DNA of 39,425 nt, from the NCBI GenBank assembly GCA_034002745.1, contig JAVEZY010000024.1, forward strand, positions 1 to 39,425, in the 5' to 3' direction. How positions within the stretch are numbered: the first letter of the stretch is position 1; each line of letters begins with the position of its first letter. The translations under genes were made by a program, and so were the position numbers. The notes under the pieces were generated by a model. The model was not told the DNA's origin and made no database searches. It worked only from the letters and a program-made list of their open reading frames with translations. Origin of the DNA: JAITWN01 sp034002745. Its GTDB lineage: Bacteria > Pseudomonadota > Gammaproteobacteria > SZUA-140. Below, piece by piece: positions 7,551 through 14,964 of this stretch.

Positions 7551-8602
7551 CAGACTTTCTCTCCAATCTGGCGGCGCTCGCGGGTACGCGCGAGAAATTC
7601 CGCAATGAAAGCCAGGAACACGCCCGCCGCGAGTCCCAGCACGAGTGACGCCGCCACGATCACGCCCGTGCCGGGACCACCCGGTTCCGTCGCACGAATC
7701 GTCGGTGTCATGGCAGCGCTCGGCCGCAGCAGCTGCTGCTTCATTTCCAGTTCGCCGAGCTTTTCCTGAACATCGGCCTGCAAGGCGAGATTGTCGAGCT
7801 CCGCGGTCAGAACCGCATCGCGGCGCATAGCGAGGCCGGACTGCAATTCATCGTTGAGCTGCCGCTGGCGTTCACGCATCCGCGACAGCTCGCCATCGAC
7901 GAACACGAGGGCTGCCGTCGCCTGGGATTCATTGCGCGCAGCCAGACTCTCGCGTCTCTGCTCGGCGGCGACGATCGCCTCGCGCACTTCCTGAAGATCC
8001 CGCCGCAAGGCGGACTCCTGCTCGACGAGGCGGGCCATACGCTCGCCGAAAAGCTGGTGCTCGGTCTGCAGGCGCTGCATTCTGGCGCCGGTGCGGGTCG
8101 CTTCGTACTGAAGGTTGCGTCGCGCGGCATTGAGCGCTCCCTCCTGATCCATGACCAGCCGCTCTATCACCAGGCGATGCGCTTCGTCATGCCGCGCGCC
8201 GGCGCTGGCCGCTCCATTGCTGCGCAGGACGACGATATCGCCGTCCTTGGGTGCTTCGGCGTGGATCGCGGGCACATTCTCGCCCCGCTCCGCCGCCTCA
8301 TAGCGCACATGCGGGATATGGCTCTCGTTGAGCCTGGCAGCCACCACCGCCGGACTCTCCAGCAATCCCGCGACACCCCGCCCAAGCTGGATCGAGCTGG
8401 TATAGACGTAGGACGGGGTCCGCACCACCGCGTACAGGACGCCCAGCAGGGTGATGGCAGCGAAGACCACGGCGATCAGGCGCTTGTGCCGCTCGAGGAC
8501 GAGGAACAGATCGACCAGGCTCAGCTCATCTTCACCATATTGCGAATACTGCGGAACCCGTGCGTCGAGCGATACGATGCGCTGCTCTTCCGGTATGGCC
8601 AT
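7550..8602 (-). CDS. wzz: Wzz-type polysaccharide chain-length determinant
   Basis: A 350-residue inner-membrane protein with the Wzz/polysaccharide-copolymerase layout. It has a cytoplasmic N-terminus with DELSLVDLFLVLERHKR, a first transmembrane helix at about 41-60, a long periplasmic alpha-helical region (about 140-290, coiled-coil rich) and a second helix at about 313-336 before a basic tail. There is no C-terminal tyrosine-kinase domain. Proteins of this type set the modal length of O-antigen or exopolysaccharide made by the Wzy pathway. It is first in the operon; GAGGAACA precedes the ATG at 8602, and a TATAAT lies about 50 bases upstream. The precise subtype (LPS or EPS) cannot be told from sequence. 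Confidence 0.87.
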   Translation of the reverse strand: MAIPEEQRIVSLDARVPQYSQYGEDELSLVDLFLVLERHKRLIAVVFAAITLLGVLYAVVRTPSYVYTSSIQLGRGVAGLLESPAVVAARLNESHIPHVRYEAAERGENVPAIHAEAPKDGDIVVLRSNGAASAGARHDEAHRLVIERLVMDQEGALNAARRNLQYEATRTGARMQRLQTEHQLFGERMARLVEQESALRRDLQEVREAIVAAEQRRESLAARNESQATAALVFVDGELSRMRERQRQLNDELQSGLAMRRDAVLTAELDNLALQADVQEKLGELEMKQQLLRPSAAMTPTIRATEPGGPGTGVIVAASLVLGLAAGVFLAFIAEFLARTRERRQIGEKV

Positions 8603-8652
8603 TGTTCCTCGATATGACAGGAGTCTGAATTACAGGTATCTGAGAAACAGGC

Positions 8653-8682
8653 ATTATATCGGGCGGCCGCCCCGCCCATAAA
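8653..8682 (-). promoter_or_regulatory. Promoter of the wzz-manC-gmhB-gmhA operon with a palindromic spacer
   Basis: Minus-strand -10 TATAAT (8653-8658, perfect) with a weak -35 TTTATG (8677-8682) at 18 bases. The spacer holds a perfect 12-base palindrome, GGGCGGCCGCCC (8661-8672). A weak -35 and a dyad between the boxes suggest a regulated promoter. Predicted leader is about 44 nt. Confidence 0.6.
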
Positions 8683-8701
8683 GCACAATTGCCGATCCAG
8701 A

Positions 8702-8712
8702 GGGTCAGACCC
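8702..8712. repeat. REP-like palindrome GGGTC-A-GACCC
   Basis: A single copy of the GGGTC/GACCC palindrome in the 284-base spacer between wzz and comEA, upstream of the wzz promoter. The rest of that spacer (8713-8834) shows no gene. Confidence 0.65.
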
Positions 8713-8834
8713 CGATTATTCGCTGGCTGCGGGAGCCTATCTGGCGAAAACGAACCGGCTTCGCGGGCTCAAGACCATTTCCACCCGCAGTGGGTCGCTC
8801 TTTCGGATGCGGCGCCGGGAAACCGGCCTGCCCT

Positions 8835-8861
8835 AAAAAAAACGGCCCCCGAAGGGGCCGT
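8835..8861 (-). terminator. Rho-independent terminator after comEA
   Basis: Minus strand: 8-base stem ACGGCCCC/GGGGCCGT closed by a TTCG tetraloop (C-TTCG-G) and followed by eight T residues. It lies 25 bases after the comEA stop and ends the long housekeeping array. It is the clearest intrinsic terminator in the window. Confidence 0.93.
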
Positions 8862-8886
8862 GGAGGACAACAAACTGCGAAGGAAT

Positions 8887-9177
8887 CTAGTTCGCGGCGC
8901 CGGCCTGTGGTGCGTTGTCGACGGTGACGCGGTCACGGTTCCGTTCGATCACCGCCTGGCCCAACCCCTTGACCCGGACCAGATCCTCGATCGACCGGAA
9001 CGGTCCGTTGGACTCGCGCTCCGCCACGATCGCCTCGGCGCGGGCGGCCCCCACACCGTGCAGCTGCGCGAGCGCCGCAGCATCGGCGCGGTTGATGTCG
9101 ATCCGGTCTGCCGCCGTCGCCAGCACGGCCACACCGCCCAGCACCAGGGCTGCAAACAGCTTCGGAATACGCTTCAT
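8887..9177 (-). CDS. ComEA-like small exported helix-hairpin-helix protein
   Basis: A 96-residue protein with a signal peptide (MKRIPKLFAALVLGGVAVLATA, cleavage after about residue 22-23). A single helix-hairpin-helix pair follows: DINRADAAALAQLHGVGAARAEAIV, then GPFRSIEDLVRVKGLG. This is the ComEA/YbaV-type domain that binds DNA non-specifically in the periplasm, in naturally competent species during uptake. AAGGAG precedes the ATG at 9177; a longer frame to 9369 has no ribosome site and a non-coding look. It lies 106 bases after pyrF and ends at a strong terminator. Involvement in competence is family knowledge, not shown here. Confidence 0.88.
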   Translation of the reverse strand: MKRIPKLFAALVLGGVAVLATAADRIDINRADAAALAQLHGVGAARAEAIVAERESNGPFRSIEDLVRVKGLGQAVIERNRDRVTVDNAPQAGAAN

Positions 9178-9283
9178 GGGCAACTCCTTTTGCGGATTCG
9201 GGAATGTCTCACCGGACAGCGCCGCGCAGCCTGCTGTCGCGACGATATCCTTCCCAAAGCCTAGAGCTCCCGGCGATTCCTGC

Positions 9284-10003
9284 TCAATCGGCGCCCTGCT
9301 CACCGATGGACCGGCGGATGCCCTGCAAGGCCACCAGCGGATCGGCCGCCGCGGTGATCGGCCTTCCAATCACCAGATAATCCGAACCGGCGGCCAGTGC
9401 GGCTGCCGGTGTCATCACCCGCTGCTGATCATCGTTGCTGGTGCCGACCGGACGGATCCCCGGAGTGACCAGCACGAAGTCGTCACCGTTTGCCTTCTTG
9501 AGCGCGGCGGCCTCCTGCGCCGAACAGACGACGCCGTCCAGGCCGGCGCTCCGCGCCAGCGCCGCGAGCCGCAGGGCCAGCGTTTCCGGCGACTCGGTAT
9601 GGCCGAGTTCCTTGAGCTCCGTCGCCCCGAGACTGGTCAGCACCGTGACGGCAATCAGCAGGGGCGGATGCTGAAATCCGCCCAGCGCTTCACGCGCGGC
9701 TTCCATCATGTGGCGCCCTCCCTGCGCATGGACGTTGAGCATCCATACCCCGAGCGCGCCGGCCGCCCGGCAGGCAGCCGCAACCGTATTCGGGATGTCA
9801 TGAAACTTCAGGTCGAGGAACACCGCGAAATCCCGGCGCTGCAACTGCTCGACCAGCGATGGTCCCCCGCGCGTAAACAGCTCCTTGCCGACCTTCAGAC
9901 GGCATGCGGCCGGATCCAGCCGCTCGGCCGTGCGCAACGCCTGCGCCGGGTCGGGATAGTCGAGCGCGACGATGATGCGCCGTCCCTCGGCCGCGCGGTT
10001 CAT
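9284..10003 (-). CDS. pyrF: Orotidine 5'-phosphate decarboxylase
   Basis: Decarboxylates OMP to UMP, the last step of pyrimidine synthesis. The 239-residue barrel has IVALDYP (Asp-15), KVGKELF (Lys-40 region), the catalytic DLKFHDIPNT (Asp-64, Lys-66, Asp-69) and the phosphate-binding TPGIRP and YLVIGRPIT. The ATG at 10003 has GGGG five bases upstream; a GTG six bases earlier would leave no room for that site. In most Gammaproteobacteria pyrF follows lapA-lapB. Here it follows lapA directly after 155 bases, which hold a promoter-like extended -10. Confidence 0.96.
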   Translation of the reverse strand: MNRAAEGRRIIVALDYPDPAQALRTAERLDPAACRLKVGKELFTRGGPSLVEQLQRRDFAVFLDLKFHDIPNTVAAACRAAGALGVWMLNVHAQGGRHMMEAAREALGGFQHPPLLIAVTVLTSLGATELKELGHTESPETLALRLAALARSAGLDGVVCSAQEAAALKKANGDDFVLVTPGIRPVGTSNDDQQRVMTPAAALAAGSDYLVIGRPITAAADPLVALQGIRRSIGEQGAD

Positions 10004-10109
10004 TGGCACCCCAAGTGATACACAAAAGAATTACCTTGCCTCACAGACAGATACCCTGGATTTCGAAAGGAATTATCAAGACACGCCGCCCACGGGCGGG
10101 CAAGGATGC

Positions 10110-10118
10110 ATTCTAGCA
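10110..10118 (-). promoter_or_regulatory. Extended -10 element upstream of pyrF
   Basis: Minus-strand TGCTAGAAT fits the extended -10 consensus TGnTATAAT (five of six in the hexamer); no -35 is evident. The same TGCTAGAATG, followed after a two-base difference by CATCCTTG, occurs upstream of mtnA (24459-24467). Predicted leader to pyrF is about 100 nt, with a small CCGCC/GGCGG hairpin (10086-10099). Confidence 0.5.
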
Positions 10119-10158
10119 GATCCGGTCCGGGAGACCAGACGGGCGACTACTGAGTGAC

Positions 10159-10449
10159 TCAGGCCTCGTCGACGGGAAGCGGGCGCAGCCTGGACAGTTC
10201 CTCGTCGGCGTGGCGCTGCTCGCGCCGCAATCGATGCAGCTCACGACGCAGGCGGAAGATATGGCCGAGCGCAGCCAGGACACCGCAAACGGCGCCGAAC
10301 AGCAGGGTGAAGACGAGAACGAGGGACAGCGGCAAAATGCTCGTCCCGAAGTAATAGTTGACCGTCACCGGATCGGCATTGAGCAGGCCGAAGAAAAGAC
10401 CAAAGACGAGTACCAGCAGCGTGACGATCAGGCCGAAGATGCGCTTCAT
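10159..10449 (-). CDS. lapA: LapA-domain inner-membrane protein
   Basis: A 96-residue protein with two membrane helices (about 3-23 and 41-62) and a basic, coiled C-terminal tail (RLRRELHRLRREQRHADEELSRL), the DUF1049/LapA layout. In E. coli LapA (YciS) works with LapB (YciM) in lipopolysaccharide assembly and control of LpxC turnover. It sits 85 bases after ihfB, its usual place. The usual partner lapB does not follow: the next 155 bases to pyrF contain no gene. Confidence 0.9.
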   Translation of the reverse strand: MKRIFGLIVTLLVLVFGLFFGLLNADPVTVNYYFGTSILPLSLVLVFTLLFGAVCGVLAALGHIFRLRRELHRLRREQRHADEELSRLRPLPVDEA

Positions 10450-10534
10450 CGAGAAATCCCGTTCATTCGCCAGGACGCTTGCATGTCAGCAGCGGATACC
10501 GGACATCCGGCGGCGGCCGCTGCGGCATGAACGA

Positions 10535-10879
10535 TCAGCCCAGGCCTTGTGCCGATTGCTGCTGCAGGCGCGGCGCTTCCGAAGGCTCGTCGCCCTCGAT
10601 GCTCTGATTGACGCGTTCGCGCAATTCCTTGCCGGGCTTGAAATGAGGCACATACTTGCCAGCGAGGGGCACGGGTTCGCCCGTCTTGGGATTGCGTCCC
10701 ATGCGGGGCGGACGATAGTGCAGGGAGAAACTCCCGAAACCGCGGATTTCGATGCGCTCTCCACCGGAGAGGGATTGGGCCATCTGTTCGATCATGGTCT
10801 TCACGGCGAACTCGATGTCCTTGTATGAGAGATGCTTCTGCTTCTGAGCGATGATTTCTATTAGTTCTGATTTCGTCAT
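10535..10879 (-). CDS. ihfB: Integration host factor subunit beta
   Basis: A DNA-bending HU/IHF-family protein that pairs with IhfA. The 114 residues include the family core MTKSELIEIIAQKQ and IRGFGSFSLHYRPPRMGRNPKTGE (DNA-intercalating arm with the Pro), then VPHFKPGKELRERVN. The C-terminus is about 15-20 residues longer than in E. coli (EPSEAPRLQQQSAQGLG), a low-complexity tail. The family start at 10879 is chosen over an upstream in-frame start at 10912. It follows rpsA, as in almost all Gammaproteobacteria, with a strong hairpin between them. Confidence 0.96.
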   Translation of the reverse strand: MTKSELIEIIAQKQKHLSYKDIEFAVKTMIEQMAQSLSGGERIEIRGFGSFSLHYRPPRMGRNPKTGEPVPLAGKYVPHFKPGKELRERVNQSIEGDEPSEAPRLQQQSAQGLG

Positions 10880-10947
10880 TACCGTTGCCCCCAATACCGG
10901 ATTCCCTGCCACCCGACCAACCGTAACGATGACCCACCCGAAGGCGC

Positions 10948-10976
10948 CGCCCGTGTCGCGGCCTGCGACACGGGCG
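10948..10976 (-). terminator. Perfect 12-base hairpin between rpsA and ihfB
   Basis: Arms CGCCCGTGTCGC and GCGACACGGGCG pair perfectly around a five-base loop, 10 bases after the rpsA stop. No T-tract follows on the minus strand. It could cause partial termination, RNase processing or 3'-end protection, separating high rpsA expression from ihfB. Confidence 0.6.
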
Positions 10977-10986
10977 ATCCTGTCTC

Positions 10987-12663
10987 CTACTTGTTTTCCA
11001 TCTGCTCCTTGATGAGATCGCCCAGCGTGGTCGCCGTGCTGCGCTCGGCGGACGTCTTGCTGTACTCCCTCATGGCCTCGGCCTCGTCGTACTCATCCTT
11101 GGCACGTACCGACAGCATTATGGTGTGGTTCTTGCGATTGACGCCGGTGAACCTGGCGTCGATGTCCTCGCCCACCCGCACCACGGTCTGAGCATCCTCG
11201 ATGCGCTCGCGCGACAGATCGGCGGCACGGATGTAACCCTCGACGCCGTCCTCGAGCGCCACGGTGGCACCCTTGGCATCCACCGCCGTCACCTTACCGG
11301 TGACGATGCTGCCCTTGGGATGATCCGCGACATAGGATTCGAAGGGATCGCGCTCCAGCTGCTTGATGCCAAGCGAGATGCGCTCGCGCTCCGGATCGAT
11401 CGCCAGGATGACGGCTTCCATCTCGTCGCCCTTGCGGAAGTTGCGCACCGCCTCTTCGCCCGTGAGGTTCCAGGACAGGTCGGACAGATGCAGCAGGCCA
11501 TCGATGCCGCCTTCCAGGCCGACGAAGATGCCGAAGTCGGTGATCGACTTGATCACGCCGCTGATGCGATCGCCCTTGTTGTGGCGGGTCGCGAAGTCTT
11601 CCCAGGGATTCTGCTGCGTCTGCTTGATGCCGAGCGAGATGCGGCGACGGTCGATATCGATATCGAGCACCATCACCTCCACCTCGTCACCGAGGTGAAC
11701 CACCTTGGACGGATGAATGTTCTTGTTCGTCCAGTCCATCTCAGAGACGTGCACCAGACCCTCAACGCCTTCCTCGATCTCGACGAAACAGCCGTAGTCG
11801 GCAATGTTGGTGACCTTGCCGAACACGCGCGAGCCGACCGGGTAACGACGGGTCAGGTTCTCCCACGGATCCTCGCCCAGCTGCTTGAGTCCGAGCGAAA
11901 CGCGATTGCGCTCGCGGTCGAACTTCAGCACCTTGACCTCGATCTCGTCACCGATGTTCACGATGTCGGAAGGCTGCTTGACGCGCTTCCACGCCATGTC
12001 GGTGATGTGCAGCAGGCCGTCGATGCCACCGAGATCGATGAATGCACCGTAGTCGGTGAGGTTCTTGACGATGCCCTTGATGATCTGGCCTTCCTGCAGG
12101 CTGGCGAGCAGCGCATCGCGCTCGGCACTGCCCTCGCTCTCGACCACAGCGCGCCGCGACACGACGACGTTGTTGCGCTTGCGATCGGTCTTGACGATCT
12201 TGAACTCGAGGTCCTTGCCCTCGAGATGGGTGAGGTCGCGCACGGGACGCACATCGACCAGCGAGCCCGGCAGGAACGCACGGATGTCGCCGACGTCGAC
12301 GGTGAAGCCGCCCTTGACCTTGCCGCTGATGCGGCCGGTAACCTTCTCGCCCGCTTCCATCGCCTTCTCGAGCTCGTCCCACTGCTTGGTGCGACGGGCT
12401 TTCTCGCGCGACAGACGGGTCTCGCCGAAGCCGTCCTCAACGGCATCGAGCGCCACTTCCACGATATCTCCGACCGCAATCTCTGCCTTGCCCTGGTCGT
12501 TGTAGAACTGTTCGATGGGAATCACGCCCTCGGACTTGAGTCCGGCGTTGACGATCACGACGTCGGAACGGATCGCGACCACGAGTCCCTGAACGATGGC
12601 GCCCGGATGCATCTGCTTGCCGGACAGGCTCTCTTCGAAAAGCTGTGCGAAACTTTCACTCAT
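10987..12663 (-). CDS. rpsA: 30S ribosomal protein S1
   Basis: A 558-residue protein, essentially the E. coli length, with six S1 RNA-binding repeats at about 24-90, 108-174, 195-263, 280-350, 367-437 and 454-523; the later repeats show the YGCFVEIEEGVEGLVHVSEM type core. S1 recruits mRNA to the 30S subunit, and the first two repeats dock it on the ribosome. The family start MSESFAQLFEESL at 12663 is used; the frame stays open to 12762. As in other rpsA genes there is no Shine-Dalgarno match before the ATG, and a stable hairpin lies just upstream, fitting autogenous control by S1. Confidence 0.98.
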   Translation of the reverse strand: MSESFAQLFEESLSGKQMHPGAIVQGLVVAIRSDVVIVNAGLKSEGVIPIEQFYNDQGKAEIAVGDIVEVALDAVEDGFGETRLSREKARRTKQWDELEKAMEAGEKVTGRISGKVKGGFTVDVGDIRAFLPGSLVDVRPVRDLTHLEGKDLEFKIVKTDRKRNNVVVSRRAVVESEGSAERDALLASLQEGQIIKGIVKNLTDYGAFIDLGGIDGLLHITDMAWKRVKQPSDIVNIGDEIEVKVLKFDRERNRVSLGLKQLGEDPWENLTRRYPVGSRVFGKVTNIADYGCFVEIEEGVEGLVHVSEMDWTNKNIHPSKVVHLGDEVEVMVLDIDIDRRRISLGIKQTQQNPWEDFATRHNKGDRISGVIKSITDFGIFVGLEGGIDGLLHLSDLSWNLTGEEAVRNFRKGDEMEAVILAIDPERERISLGIKQLERDPFESYVADHPKGSIVTGKVTAVDAKGATVALEDGVEGYIRAADLSRERIEDAQTVVRVGEDIDARFTGVNRKNHTIMLSVRAKDEYDEAEAMREYSKTSAERSTATTLGDLIKEQMENK

Positions 12664-12676
12664 CTGGTTGGCGTTG

Positions 12677-12696
12677 TTGCCTGTAAATACAGGCAA
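12677..12696 (-). promoter_or_regulatory. rpsA leader hairpin
   Basis: Perfect inverted repeat on the minus strand, TTGCCTGT-ATTT-ACAGGCAA, ending 13 bases before the rpsA ATG. With the predicted promoter it would form the very 5' end of the mRNA. Enterobacterial rpsA leaders also use hairpins in place of a Shine-Dalgarno and are repressed by S1; the same role here is inference. Confidence 0.55.
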
Positions 12697-12703
12697 TCCT
12701 CTG

Positions 12704-12732
12704 GTTGTATCCGCGGTTGCGGAAGTTGTCGA
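12704..12732 (-). promoter_or_regulatory. Candidate rpsA promoter
   Basis: Minus-strand -35 TCGACA (12727-12732, five of six), 17-base spacer, -10 TACAAC (12704-12709, four of six). A further hairpin, GAAGACC/GGTCTTC (12791-12807), overlaps the cmk stop upstream and may separate cmk from rpsA transcription. Confidence 0.45.
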
Positions 12733-12805
12733 ATACGCTCCGTACCCTGGGCAGCGGAGCACCTCGGTCGATACATCTGCCTCAACGAACGAAGACCGGT
12801 GGTCT

Positions 12806-13516
12806 TCAAATACCTTCGGCGACCCGCCATGCTCCGATGATTGCCGCCACCACTTCGGGAATGCCCATGCCAGTGGTGTCGATTATCGTGGCGCCTGCCG
12901 CCGGTCGCATCGGAGAGACGGGCCGCTCGGCATCACGCCGGTCCCGCGCCCGGATCTCTTCCAAAAGCCGCCCTAGACTAACATCCATTCCCTTGTCCTT
13001 CAACTGTTTATGACGCCTGCGTGCACGCTCTTCGGGGCTGGCGTCGAGGAAGATCTTGAGCAGCGCATCGGGAAAGATCGAAGTCCCCATGTCACGGCCA
13101 TCGGCGACCAGTCCCGGGGGCCGGCGGAAGGCACGCTGTCGCTCGATCAGCGCCCGGCGCACGCGCGGCAGCGCGGCCACCGCCGAGGCGGCGGCACCGG
13201 CGGATTCGCCGCGAATTTCGTCGCCGACATCTTCATTTTCGTAGACGATGGGCGCTTTTTCGCCGGAATCGTCGTCGAAGTGAAATTCGGCGGAAAGACC
13301 GATCGCCAGTGCCTCGAGCGCCGCTTCGTCATCGAGGGCGATCCCGCGCCGCTGGGCCGCGAGACCGAGCAGGCGGTACAGCGCGCCGCTGTCAAGAAAG
13401 TGCCAGCCGAGTTCCCGGGCCACGATCCGGCTCACCGTTCCCTTGCCGGAACCGCCCGGACCATCGATGGTGATTACGGGGGGATTATTGCTTTGGGATA
13501 GGGTGTTAGAGATCAA
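12806..13516 (-). CDS. cmk: Cytidylate kinase
   Basis: Phosphorylates CMP and dCMP to the diphosphates. The 236-residue NMP kinase has the P-loop DGPGGSGKGTV (about 18-28), FLDSGALYRLLGL, the CMP-binding VADGRDMGTSIFPDA, the lid RARRRHKQLKDKG and the terminal IDTTGMGIPEVV. No ATG precedes the P-loop; a TTG at 13516, three bases after the aroA stop and about ten bases after GGGAAG, gives the family N-terminal length. aroA-cmk-rpsA is a conserved gene string. Confidence 0.95.
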   Translation of the reverse strand: MISNTLSQSNNPPVITIDGPGGSGKGTVSRIVARELGWHFLDSGALYRLLGLAAQRRGIALDDEAALEALAIGLSAEFHFDDDSGEKAPIVYENEDVGDEIRGESAGAAASAVAALPRVRRALIERQRAFRRPPGLVADGRDMGTSIFPDALLKIFLDASPEERARRRHKQLKDKGMDVSLGRLLEEIRARDRRDAERPVSPMRPAAGATIIDTTGMGIPEVVAAIIGAWRVAEGI

Positions 13517-13519
13517 AAG

Positions 13520-14854
13520 TCACATCTTCCCTGAAGTCATGGCCGACCGCGATTCCGCGATGCCGAGACCGGCGGTCCGGGCGGTGCTCACGAAACCGGG
13601 GAATGAGGTATCGACGTTGTCGCAGTCCCGGATCCCGATTTCCTCCCCCGCCCTAAGCGCGGCGACGGCAAAGGACATGGCGATGCGGTGATCACCATGA
13701 CTCTCGATGGATCCGCCGCCGAACGCCCGGCCGCCCTCGATGATCATCCCATCCGGTGTCGGCTGGGCATCGATCCCGAGAGTCCGCAGCCCGTCGGCCA
13801 TCACCTGGATCCGGTCGCTCTCCTTCACCCGCAGTTCCTCGGCCCCGCGCAGGACCGTGCGGCCCTCCGCGCAGGCCGCAGCAATGAACAGCGCGGGGAA
13901 TTCGTCGATGGCGAGCGGCACCAGCTCGACCGGAATCTCGATGCCACGCAGGCCGCCGCCGCGCACGCGCAGGTCCGCGACCGGCTCCCCCCCCAGCATG
14001 CGCTGGTCGAGCAGCTCGATATCCGCGCCCATCAGCTTCAGAATGTCAAGCACCCCGGTACGCGTGGGATTGATGCCCACGCTCGGCAGCAGCACGTCCG
14101 ATCCTTCCGCGATCGCGGCCCCGACCAGGAAGAAGGCGGCCGAGGAGATGTCCGCCGGCACATCGATGCGGGCGCCGCGCAGGCGGGCGCCGCCGCGCAC
14201 ACAGATGTAGCCATCCCGCAGCTCCGTCGGCCAGCCGAGCGTGTCCAGCATGCGCTCGGTGTGATCACGCGTCGGCGCGGGTTCGCGCACACAGGTATCG
14301 CCCGCGGCGTAGAGTCCAGCGAGCAGCAGCGCCGACTTCACCTGCGCACTCGCCACCGGCATGTCGTAGCGGATTCCGCGCAGCGCCCCATGGCCGTGAA
14401 TGGTCAGCGGCGGCGTGCCGCCCGGCGCGGTGTCGATGCGCGCCCCCATCTGCGCCAGCGGTTCGGTCACCCGCCGCATCGGACGGCGACTGAGCGACTC
14501 ATCGCCGCTCAGCACGCACTCGAACGGCTGGGCCGCGAGCAGGCCGGCGAGCAGGCGCATGGAGGTACCCGAATTGCCGACATCCATCGTTTCCGCAGGA
14601 GCCTTCAGGCCGTGCGCGCCGACCCCATGGACGGTCACCCGCCCCGGCCCCGGCCGCTCGATGCGCACACCCATGGCACGGAAGACCGCCAGCGTGGCCA
14701 GCGCATCCTCGCCCTCGAGAAAGCCATGGACTTCGGTCACGCCCTCGGCAATCGAACCGAGCATGATTGCCCGGTGCGAGATCGACTTGTCGCCGGGAAT
14801 GGAAATCGTCCCGGACAGGGTGCCGCCGGGAGAGATGGAAAAAGTTCTACTCAT
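13520..14854 (-). CDS. aroA: EPSP synthase (3-phosphoshikimate 1-carboxyvinyltransferase), class II type
   Basis: Transfers enolpyruvyl from PEP to shikimate 3-phosphate, the sixth shikimate step. The 444-residue protein carries all four motifs used to define class II, glyphosate-tolerant-type enzymes: GDKS, SAQVK, RDHTE and NPTR. The PEP-site segment reads VGNSGTSMRLL, with Gly rather than the Ala of the Agrobacterium CP4 enzyme. The family start MSRTFSISPGG at 14854 is used; the frame runs on to 14926. The 110 bases between tyrA and aroA hold a purine/pyrimidine inverted repeat. Confidence 0.96.
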   Translation of the reverse strand: MSRTFSISPGGTLSGTISIPGDKSISHRAIMLGSIAEGVTEVHGFLEGEDALATLAVFRAMGVRIERPGPGRVTVHGVGAHGLKAPAETMDVGNSGTSMRLLAGLLAAQPFECVLSGDESLSRRPMRRVTEPLAQMGARIDTAPGGTPPLTIHGHGALRGIRYDMPVASAQVKSALLLAGLYAAGDTCVREPAPTRDHTERMLDTLGWPTELRDGYICVRGGARLRGARIDVPADISSAAFFLVGAAIAEGSDVLLPSVGINPTRTGVLDILKLMGADIELLDQRMLGGEPVADLRVRGGGLRGIEIPVELVPLAIDEFPALFIAAACAEGRTVLRGAEELRVKESDRIQVMADGLRTLGIDAQPTPDGMIIEGGRAFGGGSIESHGDHRIAMSFAVAALRAGEEIGIRDCDNVDTSFPGFVSTARTAGLGIAESRSAMTSGKM

Positions 14855-14870
14855 GGGAAGAAGTCTATTG

Positions 14871-14962
14871 GAGAAGAGGAAAGAGAGAAGATGAAAGAGG
14901 AAAGTAAAGTCCGAATATTCAGACACCTACTTCCATCTTTTACCTTTTCTCCTTACTCTCCC
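14871..14962. repeat. Purine-arm/pyrimidine-arm imperfect inverted repeat between tyrA and aroA
   Basis: A purine-rich arm (14871-14909) and a pyrimidine-rich arm (14929-14962) pair imperfectly. The spacer contains a small dyad around GAATATTC. It fills the whole gap between the tyrA stop and the aroA start and resembles the elements at 2325 and 34553. Confidence 0.5.
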
Positions 14963-14964
14963 GG

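Noticed and set aside
9178..9369. N-terminal extension of the ComEA-like frame
   Set aside because: The signal peptide and AAGGAG site define the start at 9177; the extension reads as non-coding spacer.
10086..10099. CCGCC-CACG-GGCGG hairpin as a lapA terminator
   Set aside because: Only a five-base stem with no T-tract, and downstream of the promoter-like element; more likely a leader structure or chance.
12664..12762. N-terminal extension of ribosomal protein S1
   Set aside because: The family start MSESF is clear, and the upstream segment contains the leader hairpin and promoter-like boxes.
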